The notes beneath the pieces were generated by a model. It was not told where the DNA came from. It ran no database searches and saw only the letters and a program-made list of their open reading frames with translations. From the NCBI GenBank assembly GCA_018710905.1, contig DVIZ01000041.1, positions 1-64,000 of the forward strand: DNA of 64,000 bases, in the 5' to 3' direction. Position 1 is the first letter of the stretch. The number at the start of each line of letters is the position of its first letter. A program made the translations under genes and the position numbers. This DNA is from Candidatus Scybalomonas excrementigallinarum. GTDB lineage: Bacteria > Bacillota > Clostridia > Lachnospirales > Lachnospiraceae. Below are positions 8,059 to 17,421 of this stretch, piece by piece.

Positions 8059-8123
8059 AGAAACTACGTTAATAATCATAATAGGCTTACTATGTGATAA
8101 AACTAGAAAGGCGGAAATTTAAA

Positions 8124-9002
8124 ATGATTAAGAGTATGACTGGATTTGGTAGAAGTGAAATGGCAACGGAAACTCAAAAAGTGATTGTAGAAATAAAGTC
8201 AGTCAATCATCGATATTGTGATTTGAATATTAAAATGCCAAAGAAATTGAGCTTCTTTGAATCCAATATTCGGAATCTTTTAAAAGAATACATTCAAAGA
8301 GGAAAGGTTGATATTTATATTAGTTATGAAGATTATACCGAGGCGAAAGAATGTGTTCGTTATAGAAAAGAAATTGCGAAAGAATATTTCTCTTATCTTA
8401 ACCAGATAGAAAAAGATTTTGGAATTGAAAATGATGTGACTGTGTCAAAACTTTCTCGTTATCCAGATGTACTTGTTTTAGAAGAACAGCCTGTAGATGA
8501 GGGAGAGCTTTGGAAGACATTAGAAGATCCAATTCGTGAAGCTGCGGTTCGTTTTGTACAATCTCGTGCAAAGGAAGGCGAGAATTTACAAGTGGATCTC
8601 ATAGAGAAGTTAGATAGTATGCTTCAATTAGTCGATGTTATTGAAGAACGTTCTCCGAAATTAGTAGAAGAATATCGCCAAAAGTTAGAAGCAAAAGTAA
8701 AAGAATTGTTGGAAAATACTTCCATTGATGAAAGTAGAATTGCTACAGAAGTGACGATTTATGCGGATAAAATCTGTGTAGATGAAGAAATTGTGCGTTT
8801 AAAGAGTCATATTGCTAGCACAAAGGATACGATTTTAGCAGGTGGAAGTATTGGTCGAAAATTGGATTTTATTGCACAGGAGATGAATCGTGAAGCGAAT
8901 ACGATTTTATCAAAAGCTAATGATATCACAATTTCAAACCATGCCATTGAATTAAAGACAGAAATTGAAAAAGTGAGAGAACAAATACAAAATATTGAAT
9001 AG
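8124..9002 (+). CDS. yicC: YicC family endoribonuclease
   Basis: A 292-residue protein of the YicC/YloC family, described as an endoribonuclease involved in RNA turnover. The N-terminus MIKSMTGFGRSE is the family hallmark; the C-terminal DUF1732 region has CVDEEIVRLKSH and KLDFIAQEMNREANTI. The frame opens at 8094, but I place the start at 8124 because the family begins with MIKSMTGFG and a GAAAGGCGG site lies just before. It leads the conserved Firmicutes order yicC-remA-gmk-rpoZ; remA follows 15 bp later. Confidence 0.93.
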   Translation: MIKSMTGFGRSEMATETQKVIVEIKSVNHRYCDLNIKMPKKLSFFESNIRNLLKEYIQRGKVDIYISYEDYTEAKECVRYRKEIAKEYFSYLNQIEKDFGIENDVTVSKLSRYPDVLVLEEQPVDEGELWKTLEDPIREAAVRFVQSRAKEGENLQVDLIEKLDSMLQLVDVIEERSPKLVEEYRQKLEAKVKELLENTSIDESRIATEVTIYADKICVDEEIVRLKSHIASTKDTILAGGSIGRKLDFIAQEMNREANTILSKANDITISNHAIELKTEIEKVREQIQNIE

Positions 9003-9017
9003 ATAGGGAAGAATCAG

Positions 9018-9299
9018 ATGAGCGTGAATAAACTAATCAATGTCGGATATGGAAATATGGTTAACGTAGATAAAGTTGTTGCGGTCATCAGCCCAGACGC
9101 AGCGCCAATTAAGCGGTTGGTGCAAAATGCAAAAGATGAAGGAAGAGCCATTGATGCAACTTGTGGTCGAAGGACAAGAGCTGTGATTGTAACGGATAGC
9201 AATCAGCTCGTTTTATCCGCTCTTATGCCAGAGACAATTGCAAATCGCTATCAACAAAAAGAGAACTTTGAATGGAAAGGTGAAGAAGATGAAGCATAG
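9018..9299 (+). CDS. remA: RemA-like DNA-binding regulator (DUF370)
   Basis: A 93-residue protein that matches RemA along its length: LINVGYGNMVNVDKVVAVI, SPDAAPIKRLVQNAKDEG, ATCGRRTRAVIV and LVLSALMPETIANR. In Bacillus RemA is an oligomeric DNA-binding activator of matrix and osmoprotection genes; in Clostridia its targets are unknown to me. It sits between yicC and gmk, its usual place, and its last 11 bp overlap the gmk start, so translation is coupled. Confidence 0.93.
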   Translation: MSVNKLINVGYGNMVNVDKVVAVISPDAAPIKRLVQNAKDEGRAIDATCGRRTRAVIVTDSNQLVLSALMPETIANRYQQKENFEWKGEEDEA

Positions 9300-9906
9300 A
9301 GGAACATTAATTGTTTTATCAGGCTTTTCAGGTGCTGGAAAGGGAACCGTTGTAAAAGAACTTGTAAAAAAATATCAGTATCGCATTTCTACTTCTTGGA
9401 CGACAAGAGCTCCAAGAACAGGAGAAGTGGATGGAAGAGAATATCACTTCCGTACGACAAAAGAGTTTCAAGAATTAATTGAAAAAAATGGATTTATTGA
9501 ATGGGCACAGTATGTAGAAAATTACTATGGTACCCCAAGGGCCTTTGTAGAAGAGGAATTAGAAAAAGGAAATAATGTTATTTTAGAAATTGAAGTACAA
9601 GGTGCCTTAAATATTAAAGCGCAATATCCAAATGCTTTGTTGCTCTTTATTACAACAAAAGATGCAAAGACATTAGAACAGCGTCTTATCGGTAGAGGAA
9701 CAGAAGATATGGACACGATTAAAAAACGTTTAAATCGTGCCAAAGAAGAAGCAAAAGATATTGAAAAATATGAGTATATTATTGTCAATGACGATTTGGA
9801 GGAATGTGTAGAGCAGATCCACCAAATTGTTTTAAGTGAAAACTGTCGAATGAGCAATCAGACAGATTTCGTTCATAAAATGCAAGAAGATTTAGCAAGT
9901 TTATAA
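9289..9906 (+). CDS. gmk: guanylate kinase
   Basis: A 205-residue enzyme that phosphorylates GMP to GDP. The P-loop SGFSGAGKGTVV is at residues about 9-20, followed by the GMP-binding region STSWTTRAPRTGEVDGREYHF and the lid segment RLIGRGTEDMDTI. SGFSGAGKG replaces the commoner SGPSGAGKG. The frame extends upstream to 9238, but ATG 9289 gives the family length, overlaps remA by 11 bp and is preceded by AAAGGTGAAG. rpoZ follows 30 bp later. Confidence 0.95.
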   Translation: MKHRGTLIVLSGFSGAGKGTVVKELVKKYQYRISTSWTTRAPRTGEVDGREYHFRTTKEFQELIEKNGFIEWAQYVENYYGTPRAFVEEELEKGNNVILEIEVQGALNIKAQYPNALLLFITTKDAKTLEQRLIGRGTEDMDTIKKRLNRAKEEAKDIEKYEYIIVNDDLEECVEQIHQIVLSENCRMSNQTDFVHKMQEDLASL

Positions 9907-9936
9907 TTGCGCAAAGAGACGAAGGGAGATAATAGC

Positions 9937-10191
9937 ATGATTCATCCATCTTATACAGAATTAATGGAAGTTGTAAACAGTGAGGTAGAGCCAGGAGAAC
10001 ATCCAGTAGCACAGAGCCGTTACTCTATTGTGCTTGCAACCGCTAAGCGCGCTAGACAATTAATCGCTGGAAATGAACCTTTTGTAAAAGATCATGGACA
10101 GAAACCACTTTCTATTGCTGTAGAAGAATTATACAACAGCAAGATTAAAATTGTTGGAGATGATGAGGAACAACAACAGGAAGAACAATAA
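9937..10191 (+). CDS. rpoZ: RNA polymerase omega subunit
   Basis: An 84-residue small subunit of RNA polymerase. SRYSIVLATAKRARQLIAG and KPLSIAVEELYNSKIKIV are the conserved omega helices, and the C-terminus is an acidic Gln/Glu tail. The open frame reaches back to a TTG at 9907, but ATG 9937 with a GAAGGGAG site is the likely start. It ends the yicC-remA-gmk-rpoZ block at a strong terminator, ahead of priA. Confidence 0.93.
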   Translation: MIHPSYTELMEVVNSEVEPGEHPVAQSRYSIVLATAKRARQLIAGNEPFVKDHGQKPLSIAVEELYNSKIKIVGDDEEQQQEEQ

Positions 10192-10200
10192 TGAGTATGA

Positions 10201-10240
10201 AAGCTGTCGCAAATAAAAAAATGCGACAGCTTTTGCTTTT
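10201..10240 (+). terminator. Rho-independent terminator after rpoZ
   Basis: Perfect 11-bp stem AAGCTGTCGCA/TGCGACAGCTT with an A-rich loop, followed by TTGCTTTT. Confidence 0.85.
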
Positions 10241-10241
10241 G

Positions 10242-10306
10242 CCAAAGCGTGCATTGCTAGAAGTAACTTAAAGTCGCGAAGAGTATGCAATGCACACTTT
10301 GTTCTT
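10242..10306. repeat. 65-bp interspersed hairpin repeat, copy A
   Basis: The arms AAAGCGTGCATTGC (10244-10257) and GCAATGCACACTTT (10287-10300) pair in 13 of 14 positions around a central AAAGTCGCGAAGAGT. The unit aligns without gaps to 29344-29408. It starts right after the rpoZ terminator. An ATG inside its right arm (10285) opens the priA frame early but is unlikely to be used. Confidence 0.7.
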
Positions 10307-10338
10307 GTTGTAACGGTTCGGGGAAAGGAAGTGAAACA

Positions 10339-12573
10339 GTGGATCAATATGCAGATATTATTATTAATATTACCCACGAAGCGGTGGATCGAGTATTTCA
10401 ATATCGGATTCCAGAAGAATTAGAAGATAAAGTGCATATTGGAAGTCAAGTAAGAGTACCTTTTGGAAAAGGAAATCATATGCAAATGGGATATGTAGTA
10501 AATCGAACAGGAACTCCTAATTTTGATATTACAAAAATAAAAAATATTACTTCCGTAGACGAAAAAAGCGTTTTAGTAGAGTCGAAATTAATTGCCCTTG
10601 CTTGGTGGATGAAAGAACAGTATGGCTCTACGATGATACAAGCGTTAAAAACGGTTCTTCCTGTGAAGGATAAAATTGAAAGAAAAGAAGAAAGAAACAT
10701 TCACCTTCTTTTAGAAAAAGAAGAAGGGGAACAAAAATTAGCTTTTTACCTCGCCAAACACTATACAGCAAAAGCTAGATTATTATCGGCTTTATTAGAG
10801 AAAGGTACCTTTTCTTATCAAGTGGCTACAAAACAGTTAAAAGTGAATAAATCGGTTATCCTATCATTAGAAGAAGAAGGGGTTTTGAGCGTTTCTACAA
10901 AACAAGTGAATCGAAATCCTGTCTTTTGTAAGGAGGAGGTACAAACAAAAGTAACTCTTAGAGGAGAACAACAAGCAATCGTGGATGCCTTTTCGGATGA
11001 TTATGAGAAGGAGCAATATAAGACTTATTTAATTCATGGAGTTACAGGAAGTGGCAAGACAGAAGTTTATATGGAATTGATTCAGCAAGTATTAGAAAAA
11101 GGAAAACAAGCGATTGTATTAATTCCAGAAATTTCATTGACGTATCAGACCGTAAGAAGATTTATGAAACGCTTTGGAAATCAAGTGACGATTTTGAATT
11201 CTCGAATGTCAAAAGGGGAACGTTATGATCAGTTTTTGAGAGCCAAAAATGGAGAGATTTCCATTGTCATTGGGCCTCGTTCTGCCTTATTTATGCCCTT
11301 TCCTCGATTGGGACTTATTATTATTGATGAAGAGCATGAAATGAGCTATAAAAGTGAAGGAGTACCAAAATATCATGCAAGAGAAACTGCCATTCAAAGG
11401 GCGAAGATGGAAGGGGCAAGTGTTGTTTTAGGCTCTGCCACCCCATCTTTAGAATCGTATACAAAGGCTAAACTTGGAGAGTTTACTCTTTTTACTATGA
11501 AGGAAAGAGCAAAGTCAAATGCGCTTCCAACGGTTCAAGTGGTGGATTTAAGGAAAGAGTTAGCAGAAGGAAATCGCAGTATGTTTAGCCGAACCTTAAA
11601 ACAGCTAATGGAAGATCGACTGGAAAAAAATGAGCAGATTATGCTATTTTTAAATCGAAGGGGATATGCAAATTTTGTGTCTTGTCGGCAATGTGGTTAT
11701 GTAGTCACGTGTCCTCATTGTGATGTTTCCATGACCTATCATAAAAATGGAAGTTTACGCTGTCATTATTGTGGATTTGAAAGACAGACGCCGAAAATTT
11801 GTCCTCAATGTAGCAGTAAATATATTGCCTCCTTTGGCACGGGAACCCAAAAAGTAGAGGAGGCAGTAAAAAGAGAATTTCCAAATAGCCGCGTTCTTCG
11901 CATGGATATGGATACTACAAGAGGAAAAGAAGGGTTTGATAAAATTTTGGATTCTTTTTCAAAAGGAGAGGCAAATATTTTAATTGGAACCCAGATGATC
12001 GTAAAAGGACACGATTTTCCAAAAGTGACTCTAGTTGGAATTATAGCAGCGGATCTCTCGCTTCATAGTAGTGACTATCGAGCAGGAGAGCGAACGTTTC
12101 AACTTTTGACTCAAGCGGCAGGGCGTGCAGGAAGAGATAAACTAGCAGGAGATGTTGTCATTCAGACTTATAGTCCTCACCACTATAGTATTGTGACAGC
12201 AAGTATGCAAAATTATGAGGCGTTTTATGAGCAAGAAATGGCGTATCGAAGAATTATGAAATATCCTCCAATTTATCAGATGCTAACGATTTTTATTGCT
12301 TCAAAAGAACAAAAAAAAGCGGTAGAGGCTTCTCTTGCCTTATTAGAAGCTATGAAACAATGGGATGAAGAAGGCGAATTATTATTGATTGGTCCAAGTG
12401 AGGCATCGTTTTCGAAACTGCAAGATGTCTATCGGCGTGTTTTTTATATAAAGCATTTAGACTATGAAATGTTAGTAAAAAGTAAGAATTTCTTAGAAGG
12501 ATATATAGAATATTCTGCTATTTTTAAAGAGGTCCAAGTGCAATTTGATTTTAACGCCATGACCGTGTACTAA
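10339..12573 (+). CDS. priA: primosomal protein N' (replication restart helicase)
   Basis: A 744-residue 3'-5' DNA helicase that reloads the replisome at stalled forks. The N-terminal DNA-binding domain starts VDQYADIIINITHEAVDRVF; Walker A GVTGSGKTEVYM is near residue 235 and the DEEH box near 330. The zinc-binding segment has CRQCG, CPHCD, CHYCG and CPQC at about 445-490, and the helicase end motif QAAGRAGR follows. I chose GTG 10339, preceded by GGGAAAGGAAG, since the upstream ATG lies in the hairpin repeat and adds a non-family extension. def follows after 136 bp. Confidence 0.94.
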   Translation: MDQYADIIINITHEAVDRVFQYRIPEELEDKVHIGSQVRVPFGKGNHMQMGYVVNRTGTPNFDITKIKNITSVDEKSVLVESKLIALAWWMKEQYGSTMIQALKTVLPVKDKIERKEERNIHLLLEKEEGEQKLAFYLAKHYTAKARLLSALLEKGTFSYQVATKQLKVNKSVILSLEEEGVLSVSTKQVNRNPVFCKEEVQTKVTLRGEQQAIVDAFSDDYEKEQYKTYLIHGVTGSGKTEVYMELIQQVLEKGKQAIVLIPEISLTYQTVRRFMKRFGNQVTILNSRMSKGERYDQFLRAKNGEISIVIGPRSALFMPFPRLGLIIIDEEHEMSYKSEGVPKYHARETAIQRAKMEGASVVLGSATPSLESYTKAKLGEFTLFTMKERAKSNALPTVQVVDLRKELAEGNRSMFSRTLKQLMEDRLEKNEQIMLFLNRRGYANFVSCRQCGYVVTCPHCDVSMTYHKNGSLRCHYCGFERQTPKICPQCSSKYIASFGTGTQKVEEAVKREFPNSRVLRMDMDTTRGKEGFDKILDSFSKGEANILIGTQMIVKGHDFPKVTLVGIIAADLSLHSSDYRAGERTFQLLTQAAGRAGRDKLAGDVVIQTYSPHHYSIVTASMQNYEAFYEQEMAYRRIMKYPPIYQMLTIFIASKEQKKAVEASLALLEAMKQWDEEGELLLIGPSEASFSKLQDVYRRVFYIKHLDYEMLVKSKNFLEGYIEYSAIFKEVQVQFDFNAMTVY

Positions 12574-12709
12574 AAAGAGAGAACGTAAGAAGATCCTAAC
12601 ATAGCATAATAGCTCGAAATATAGTATAATAAAAAAGATAATCTGCAAATAGCAGAAAAATATAATAACTTATGAAAATAATAATTGAAAAATAAAGGAG
12701 TAAAAAGAA

Positions 12710-13177
12710 ATGGCAATTAGACAAATTCGCTATGAAGGCGATGAAGTATTAAGAAAAAAAAGTAAAGAAGTAAAAGAAGTAACAGAAAAAACATTAGAGT
12801 TAATCGATGATATGTTTGATACGATGTATGAAAACTATGGAGTAGGACTTGCCGCTCCTCAGATTGGAATTTTAAAAAGAATCGTAGTCATCGATGTAAC
12901 AGGAGAAGATCCAATTGTTCTTATTAATCCAAAAATTGTAGAACGTTCTGGTTCTCAAACAGGAGAAGAAGGATGTTTAAGTCTTCCAGGAAAATCAGCC
13001 GTGGTAACTCGTCCAAATTATGTAAAATGTGAAGCATTTGATGAAGAGATGAATCCAATTGTGATTGAAGGAGAAGAATTATTAGCAAGAGCGATTTGTC
13101 ATGAAGTCGACCATTTAGATGGTGTGCTATACCGTGATGTTGCAGATGGTCCAGTTCACGACGTCGATCAAGAATAG
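12710..13177 (+). CDS. def: peptide deformylase
   Basis: A 155-residue metalloenzyme that removes formyl groups from nascent proteins. All three motifs are present: GVGLAAPQIG, EEGCLSLPG with the metal Cys, and HEVDHLDG (HExxH variant) with the catalytic Glu. An AAAGGAG site precedes the ATG. It is followed by fmt, its functional counterpart that adds the formyl group, after 94 bp. The 136-bp gap upstream has a TATAAT-like box near 12625 without a convincing -35. Confidence 0.95.
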   Translation: MAIRQIRYEGDEVLRKKSKEVKEVTEKTLELIDDMFDTMYENYGVGLAAPQIGILKRIVVIDVTGEDPIVLINPKIVERSGSQTGEEGCLSLPGKSAVVTRPNYVKCEAFDEEMNPIVIEGEELLARAICHEVDHLDGVLYRDVADGPVHDVDQE

Positions 13178-13271
13178 GAGAGAATGTGTCCGATTGTTCG
13201 GTAAGATTGTGTCTTACAAGGGCAATTGCTTTTGAATGAGAGAAAGTAGAAAGAGAAGAAAGGAGATTGCC

Positions 13272-14210
13272 ATGAGAGTTGTATTTATGGGAACACCAGA
13301 GTTTGCGGTCCCAACGTTACAGACATTAATTGACAATCATGAAGTCGTAGGCGTTGTAACACAGCCAGATAAGAGAAAAGGAAGAGGAAAGGCAATGCAA
13401 TTCCCTCCTGTAAAAGAAAAAGCATTAGAATATGAGATTCCAGTCTATCAGCCAGTAAAAGTGCGAAAGGATGAGGAATTTTTTCATACATTAGAACAAT
13501 TAAATCCAGATATTATTGTTGTGGCAGCTTTTGGACAGATTTTACCAGAGAGCATTTTAAATTTACCAAAGTATGGTTGCATTAATGTTCATGCTTCTTT
13601 ATTGCCAAAATACCGTGGTGCAGGTCCGATTCAATGGGCGGTTATCAATGGAGAAAAAGAAAGTGGAATCACCATTATGTATATGGAAAAAGGACTGGAT
13701 ACTGGCGATATGTTAAAGAAAGTCGTTGTTCCATTAGAAGAAAAAGAAACAGGAGAAAGCCTGCATGATAAACTAAGCGTAGCTGGCGGAGAAATTTTAT
13801 TAGAAGCTATGAAAGAAATTGAAGAAGGAACCATACGTCCAGAAAAACAAGAAGATGCACTTAGCACCTATGCACCAATGCTTGATAAAGCAATGGGAGA
13901 AATTGACTGGAAAAAAGATGCAGTTACGTTAGAACGTTTAATTCGCGGTCTTTATCCATGGCCAAGTGCTTATACCCATCTTGGGACAAAGACACTGAAA
14001 GTATTTTCTGCGGATATTGTGGATAAGACAACGGATCAGATGGCAGGAACGATTGTAGAAGTGACAAAAGATGCGATCGTCGTTCAGACAGGAACTACTT
14101 GTCTTGCATTAAAAGAAGTGCAATTAGAAGGCAAAAAAAGAATGGAAGTGAAAGCCTTTTTACTTGGATATGAAGTAAAAGAAGGTACAGTGCTTCCAAA
14201 AGAAAGTTAA
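13272..14210 (+). CDS. fmt: methionyl-tRNA formyltransferase
   Basis: A 312-residue enzyme that formylates initiator Met-tRNA. MRVVFMGTPEFAVPTL is the canonical N-terminus; NVHASLLPKYRGAGPIQWA carries the catalytic Asn-His and the SLLPKYRG folate-binding motif, and GDML follows. The C-terminal OB-like tRNA domain begins about residue 205. Start chosen at 13272 because the frame extension to 13236 is not family-like and AAAGGAG lies just before this ATG. rsmB starts 9 bp after the stop. Confidence 0.95.
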   Translation: MRVVFMGTPEFAVPTLQTLIDNHEVVGVVTQPDKRKGRGKAMQFPPVKEKALEYEIPVYQPVKVRKDEEFFHTLEQLNPDIIVVAAFGQILPESILNLPKYGCINVHASLLPKYRGAGPIQWAVINGEKESGITIMYMEKGLDTGDMLKKVVVPLEEKETGESLHDKLSVAGGEILLEAMKEIEEGTIRPEKQEDALSTYAPMLDKAMGEIDWKKDAVTLERLIRGLYPWPSAYTHLGTKTLKVFSADIVDKTTDQMAGTIVEVTKDAIVVQTGTTCLALKEVQLEGKKRMEVKAFLLGYEVKEGTVLPKES

Positions 14211-14219
14211 GAGGAAATT

Positions 14220-15575
14220 ATGGCAGGACAGACAAACGAAAGAGAAGTTATTTTAGATATTCTTCTTATGATTGATAAAGAAGGAACTTATAGTCATATT
14301 GCGATTTCTGAAACGCTTAGAAAATATCAGTTTTTAGAGAAACAAGTTCGAGCTTTTATTACGAAAGTGGTAGAAGGAACATTGGAATATCAGCTTCGCC
14401 TTGATTATATATTAGATCAGTTTTCAAAAACAAAAATGAAGAAGTGCAAACCTGTCATTCGAAATTTGTTAAGAATGGGAGCCTATCAGATTTGTTTTTT
14501 GGATCAAGTTCCAGATTCTGCTGTTTGTAATGAAGCGGTGAAGTTAGCAAAGAAGAAAGGTTTTGTCGCTCTTTCTGGTTTCGTAAATGGTGTTCTTCGA
14601 AATTTAGCTCGAAAAAAAGAAGAGATCGCATATCCAAAGGAAGAATCCGATCCGATCTTATTTTTATCCATTTATTATTCGACACCGGAGTGGATTGTAA
14701 AATCTTTTCTAAACGATTATGGATATGAGCAGACAAAGCAAATGTTAGAAGCATTTTTTAAGGAAAATAAAACGACTATTCGCTGTCATACTTCAAAAAT
14801 ATCCAAAGAGGAATTAAAGAGTTGTTTAGAGGCAGAAGGTGTTACTGTAGAGCCTTGTGACTATGTTAAGGAAGCTTTTTTCATCAGTGATTATAACTAT
14901 CTACAACGATTAAAGGCCTTTAAAGAAGGGTTATTTCAAGTGCAAGATCAAAGTTCTATGCTAGTCGTAAAAGCAGCAGATCCAAAAGAAGGTGACCGCG
15001 TGATTGATGTGTGCGCAGCTCCTGGTGGAAAGAGTTTTCACTGTGCAGAAGAATTAAATGGCACAGGTCTTGTAATTGCAAGAGATGTTACCGATTATAA
15101 AGTAAGTTTAATGGAAGAAAACTTACAAAGAACTGGTTATCAAAATATGCGAATGGAGCGACAAGACGCAAGAGAATTGGTACAAGAAGATGTGCAAACA
15201 GCGGATATTGTTATTGCGGATTTACCTTGTTCTGGACTTGGAATTTTAGGAAAGAAAAACGATATTAAGTATAAAGTGACAAGAGACCAGCAAAAACAGC
15301 TTGTTTCTTTACAAAGAGAGATTTTGTCAACAGTTTGGCAATATGTGAAAGTTGGTGGGACTTTTGTTTATAGCACTTGTACCATTAACAAAGAAGAAAA
15401 TGAAGAAAATCGACAATGGATTTTAGACAATTTACCAATGGAAGCGGTAAGTCTTGACACGGTATTGCCAAAAGAATTGCACAATGAAACGACAAAAGAA
15501 GGATATTTACAGCTTCTTCCAGGAAAACATCACTGTGATGGCTTTTTTATAGCAAAGTTTAAACGTGTTCAATAG
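14220..15575 (+). CDS. rsmB: 16S rRNA m5C967 methyltransferase
   Basis: A 451-residue SAM-dependent rRNA methyltransferase. Residues 1-140 form the NusB-like RNA-binding domain (LRMGAYQICFLDQVPDSAVC). The methyltransferase part has VCAAPGGKS for SAM binding, ADLPCSGLG with one active-site Cys and YSTCTINKEENE with the catalytic Cys. Length is normal. It sits 9 bp after fmt and 12 bp before rlmN, the usual clostridial order, so it belongs to the long def-to-thiN operon. Confidence 0.93.
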   Translation: MAGQTNEREVILDILLMIDKEGTYSHIAISETLRKYQFLEKQVRAFITKVVEGTLEYQLRLDYILDQFSKTKMKKCKPVIRNLLRMGAYQICFLDQVPDSAVCNEAVKLAKKKGFVALSGFVNGVLRNLARKKEEIAYPKEESDPILFLSIYYSTPEWIVKSFLNDYGYEQTKQMLEAFFKENKTTIRCHTSKISKEELKSCLEAEGVTVEPCDYVKEAFFISDYNYLQRLKAFKEGLFQVQDQSSMLVVKAADPKEGDRVIDVCAAPGGKSFHCAEELNGTGLVIARDVTDYKVSLMEENLQRTGYQNMRMERQDARELVQEDVQTADIVIADLPCSGLGILGKKNDIKYKVTRDQQKQLVSLQREILSTVWQYVKVGGTFVYSTCTINKEENEENRQWILDNLPMEAVSLDTVLPKELHNETTKEGYLQLLPGKHHCDGFFIAKFKRVQ

Positions 15576-15587
15576 AGAGGAAATAAA

Positions 15588-16640
15588 ATGGAACAGATGT
15601 TACAGTATGATTTAAAATCTTTGACAAAAAAAGAGTTAGAGGATTTCATAGAACAGCTCGGGGAGAAGAAGTTTCGTGCAGGACAAATTTATAATTGGAT
15701 GCATCAAAAACTTGTGCGAGATTTGGATGAAATGAGCAATGTACCAAAGAACTTAAAAGAGCAAATAAAAGAAGCAGGTTGGTATCCAGTAAGAGAGCTT
15801 GATCGGCTTGTATCACAGATTGATGGAACGAGCAAATTTATTTTTGCCCTTCATGATGGAAGCGTTATTGAGAGTGTTTTAATGAAATATAAACATGGAA
15901 ATTCTGTTTGTATTTCTTCTCAAGTAGGATGCCGTATGGGATGCCGTTTTTGTGCGTCTACACTAGATGGATTATCAAGAAATTTAATGCCTTCAGAGAT
16001 GCTTGATCAAATTTATTATATTCAAAGAGCCACTGGAGAAAGGGTTTCTAACATTGTTATTATGGGAACAGGAGAACCATTTGATAATTTTGATAATGTG
16101 ATGAGATTTTTAGATTTAATCACTTCTGAAGATGGATTAAACCTAAGCCAAAGAAGCATTACCATATCCACTTGCGGACTTGTGCCAAAAATTCGTCAAT
16201 TTGCAGAACGAAAAATGCAATGTAATTTGGCGATTTCCCTACATTCGCCAAATGATGAGATGAGAAAGGAATTGATGCCAATTGCAAATTCTTATACTAT
16301 CGATGAAATATTAGAAGCATGTGAATATTTCTTTCAACAGACTGGAAGAAGAATTACATTTGAATACAGTTTGGTAGCAGGTGTGAACGATAAGCCAGAA
16401 CATGCAAAAATGTTAATTAAGCGTTTACGACATTTAAATTGTCATGTGAATTTAATTCCAGTCAACCCGATTAAGGAAAGAGACTATAAACAATCCACAA
16501 TGGATTCCATTCAAGAATTTAAGAATCTTCTTGAAAAAAATCACATAAATGTTACTATTAGAAGGGAAATGGGCCGTGATATTCAAGCGGCGTGTGGACA
16601 GTTAAGAAGAAAATATACAAACGCAACCCAAACAGAATAA
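15588..16640 (+). CDS. rlmN: 23S rRNA A2503 / tRNA A37 methyltransferase
   Basis: A 350-residue radical-SAM enzyme. The iron-sulphur motif CRMGCRFCAST is near residue 120, and GTGEPFDNF and ISLHSPNDEMR follow. The C-terminal AACGQL contains the methyl-carrying Cys, which is needed for this mechanism. The N-terminal part FRAGQIYNWMHQK is typical. It is 12 bp downstream of rsmB; the PP2C gene begins 44 bp later. Confidence 0.95.
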   Translation: MEQMLQYDLKSLTKKELEDFIEQLGEKKFRAGQIYNWMHQKLVRDLDEMSNVPKNLKEQIKEAGWYPVRELDRLVSQIDGTSKFIFALHDGSVIESVLMKYKHGNSVCISSQVGCRMGCRFCASTLDGLSRNLMPSEMLDQIYYIQRATGERVSNIVIMGTGEPFDNFDNVMRFLDLITSEDGLNLSQRSITISTCGLVPKIRQFAERKMQCNLAISLHSPNDEMRKELMPIANSYTIDEILEACEYFFQQTGRRITFEYSLVAGVNDKPEHAKMLIKRLRHLNCHVNLIPVNPIKERDYKQSTMDSIQEFKNLLEKNHINVTIRREMGRDIQAACGQLRRKYTNATQTE

Positions 16641-16684
16641 ATTTTTCACCGTTTTGGGAGAAAAGAACGAACAGGAGGAAGAGC

Positions 16685-17407
16685 ATGAGATCATATGGGA
16701 TTACGGACATTGGACGTAATAGAAACATGAATCAGGATTTCATTTTTTATTCTGATGAACCAGTAGGAATGTTTCCCAATTTGTACATCGTAGCGGATGG
16801 CATGGGTGGACATAAAGCTGGAGATTATGCATCATCTTTTTCCGTGGAACGTTTTGTACAATTCGTAAGGGAAAAGACAGACAGTCATTTAGTTCTTGTT
16901 ATGAGACAGGCAATTGAAGCGGTAAACGAAGAGTTGCTTGAGAAATCAGAAAGCAATGACGATTATAAGGGAATGGGGACTACATTTGTAGCAGCGGTTA
17001 TCGAAGATAATACGATGTATGTTATGAATGTTGGTGACAGCAGACTTTATGTAGCAGATGATAAGTTAAAACAGATTACGATGGATCATTCTCTTGTAGA
17101 GGAAATGATAAGGAGCGGTGGCTTAAATCGCGATGAAGCGAGAAACCACCCTGTGAAAAATGTGATTACCCGTGCTGTCGGGGCGCAAAAAACGATAATG
17201 CCAGATTTTTTTGAAGTATCATTATATCCAAAGGAGCATATATTGTTATGTTCCGATGGGCTTACCAATATGGTGGATGATGATGAAATTATGGAAATTA
17301 TTGAAGAGAAAAAAGAAGTGGAACCGATTGTACATAAGCTTATTGAGCGTGCAAATTTTTATGGCGGACGAGATAATATCAGCGCCATTGTGGTTATGCA
17401 AGATTGA
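16685..17407 (+). CDS. prpC: PP2C-family serine/threonine phosphatase
   Basis: A 240-residue metal-dependent phosphatase (Stp/PrpC). The metal-binding motifs are RNMNQDF, VADGMGGHKAGD, NVGDSRLYV, CSDGLTNMVDDDE and GGRDNISAIV. It is paired with the PASTA kinase next door, whose targets it should dephosphorylate. The frame is open upstream into rlmN, but ATG 16685 with ACAGGAGGAAG before it gives the standard N-terminus. The kinase follows 14 bp after the stop. Confidence 0.94.
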   Translation: MRSYGITDIGRNRNMNQDFIFYSDEPVGMFPNLYIVADGMGGHKAGDYASSFSVERFVQFVREKTDSHLVLVMRQAIEAVNEELLEKSESNDDYKGMGTTFVAAVIEDNTMYVMNVGDSRLYVADDKLKQITMDHSLVEEMIRSGGLNRDEARNHPVKNVITRAVGAQKTIMPDFFEVSLYPKEHILLCSDGLTNMVDDDEIMEIIEEKKEVEPIVHKLIERANFYGGRDNISAIVVMQD

Positions 17408-17421
17408 AACGAGGTGAAGAT

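Noticed and set aside
10285..10338. Earlier ATG start for priA
   Set aside because: It lies in the arm of the 65-bp hairpin repeat, gives a Cys-rich extension not found in PriA, and the GTG at 10339 has the better ribosome site.
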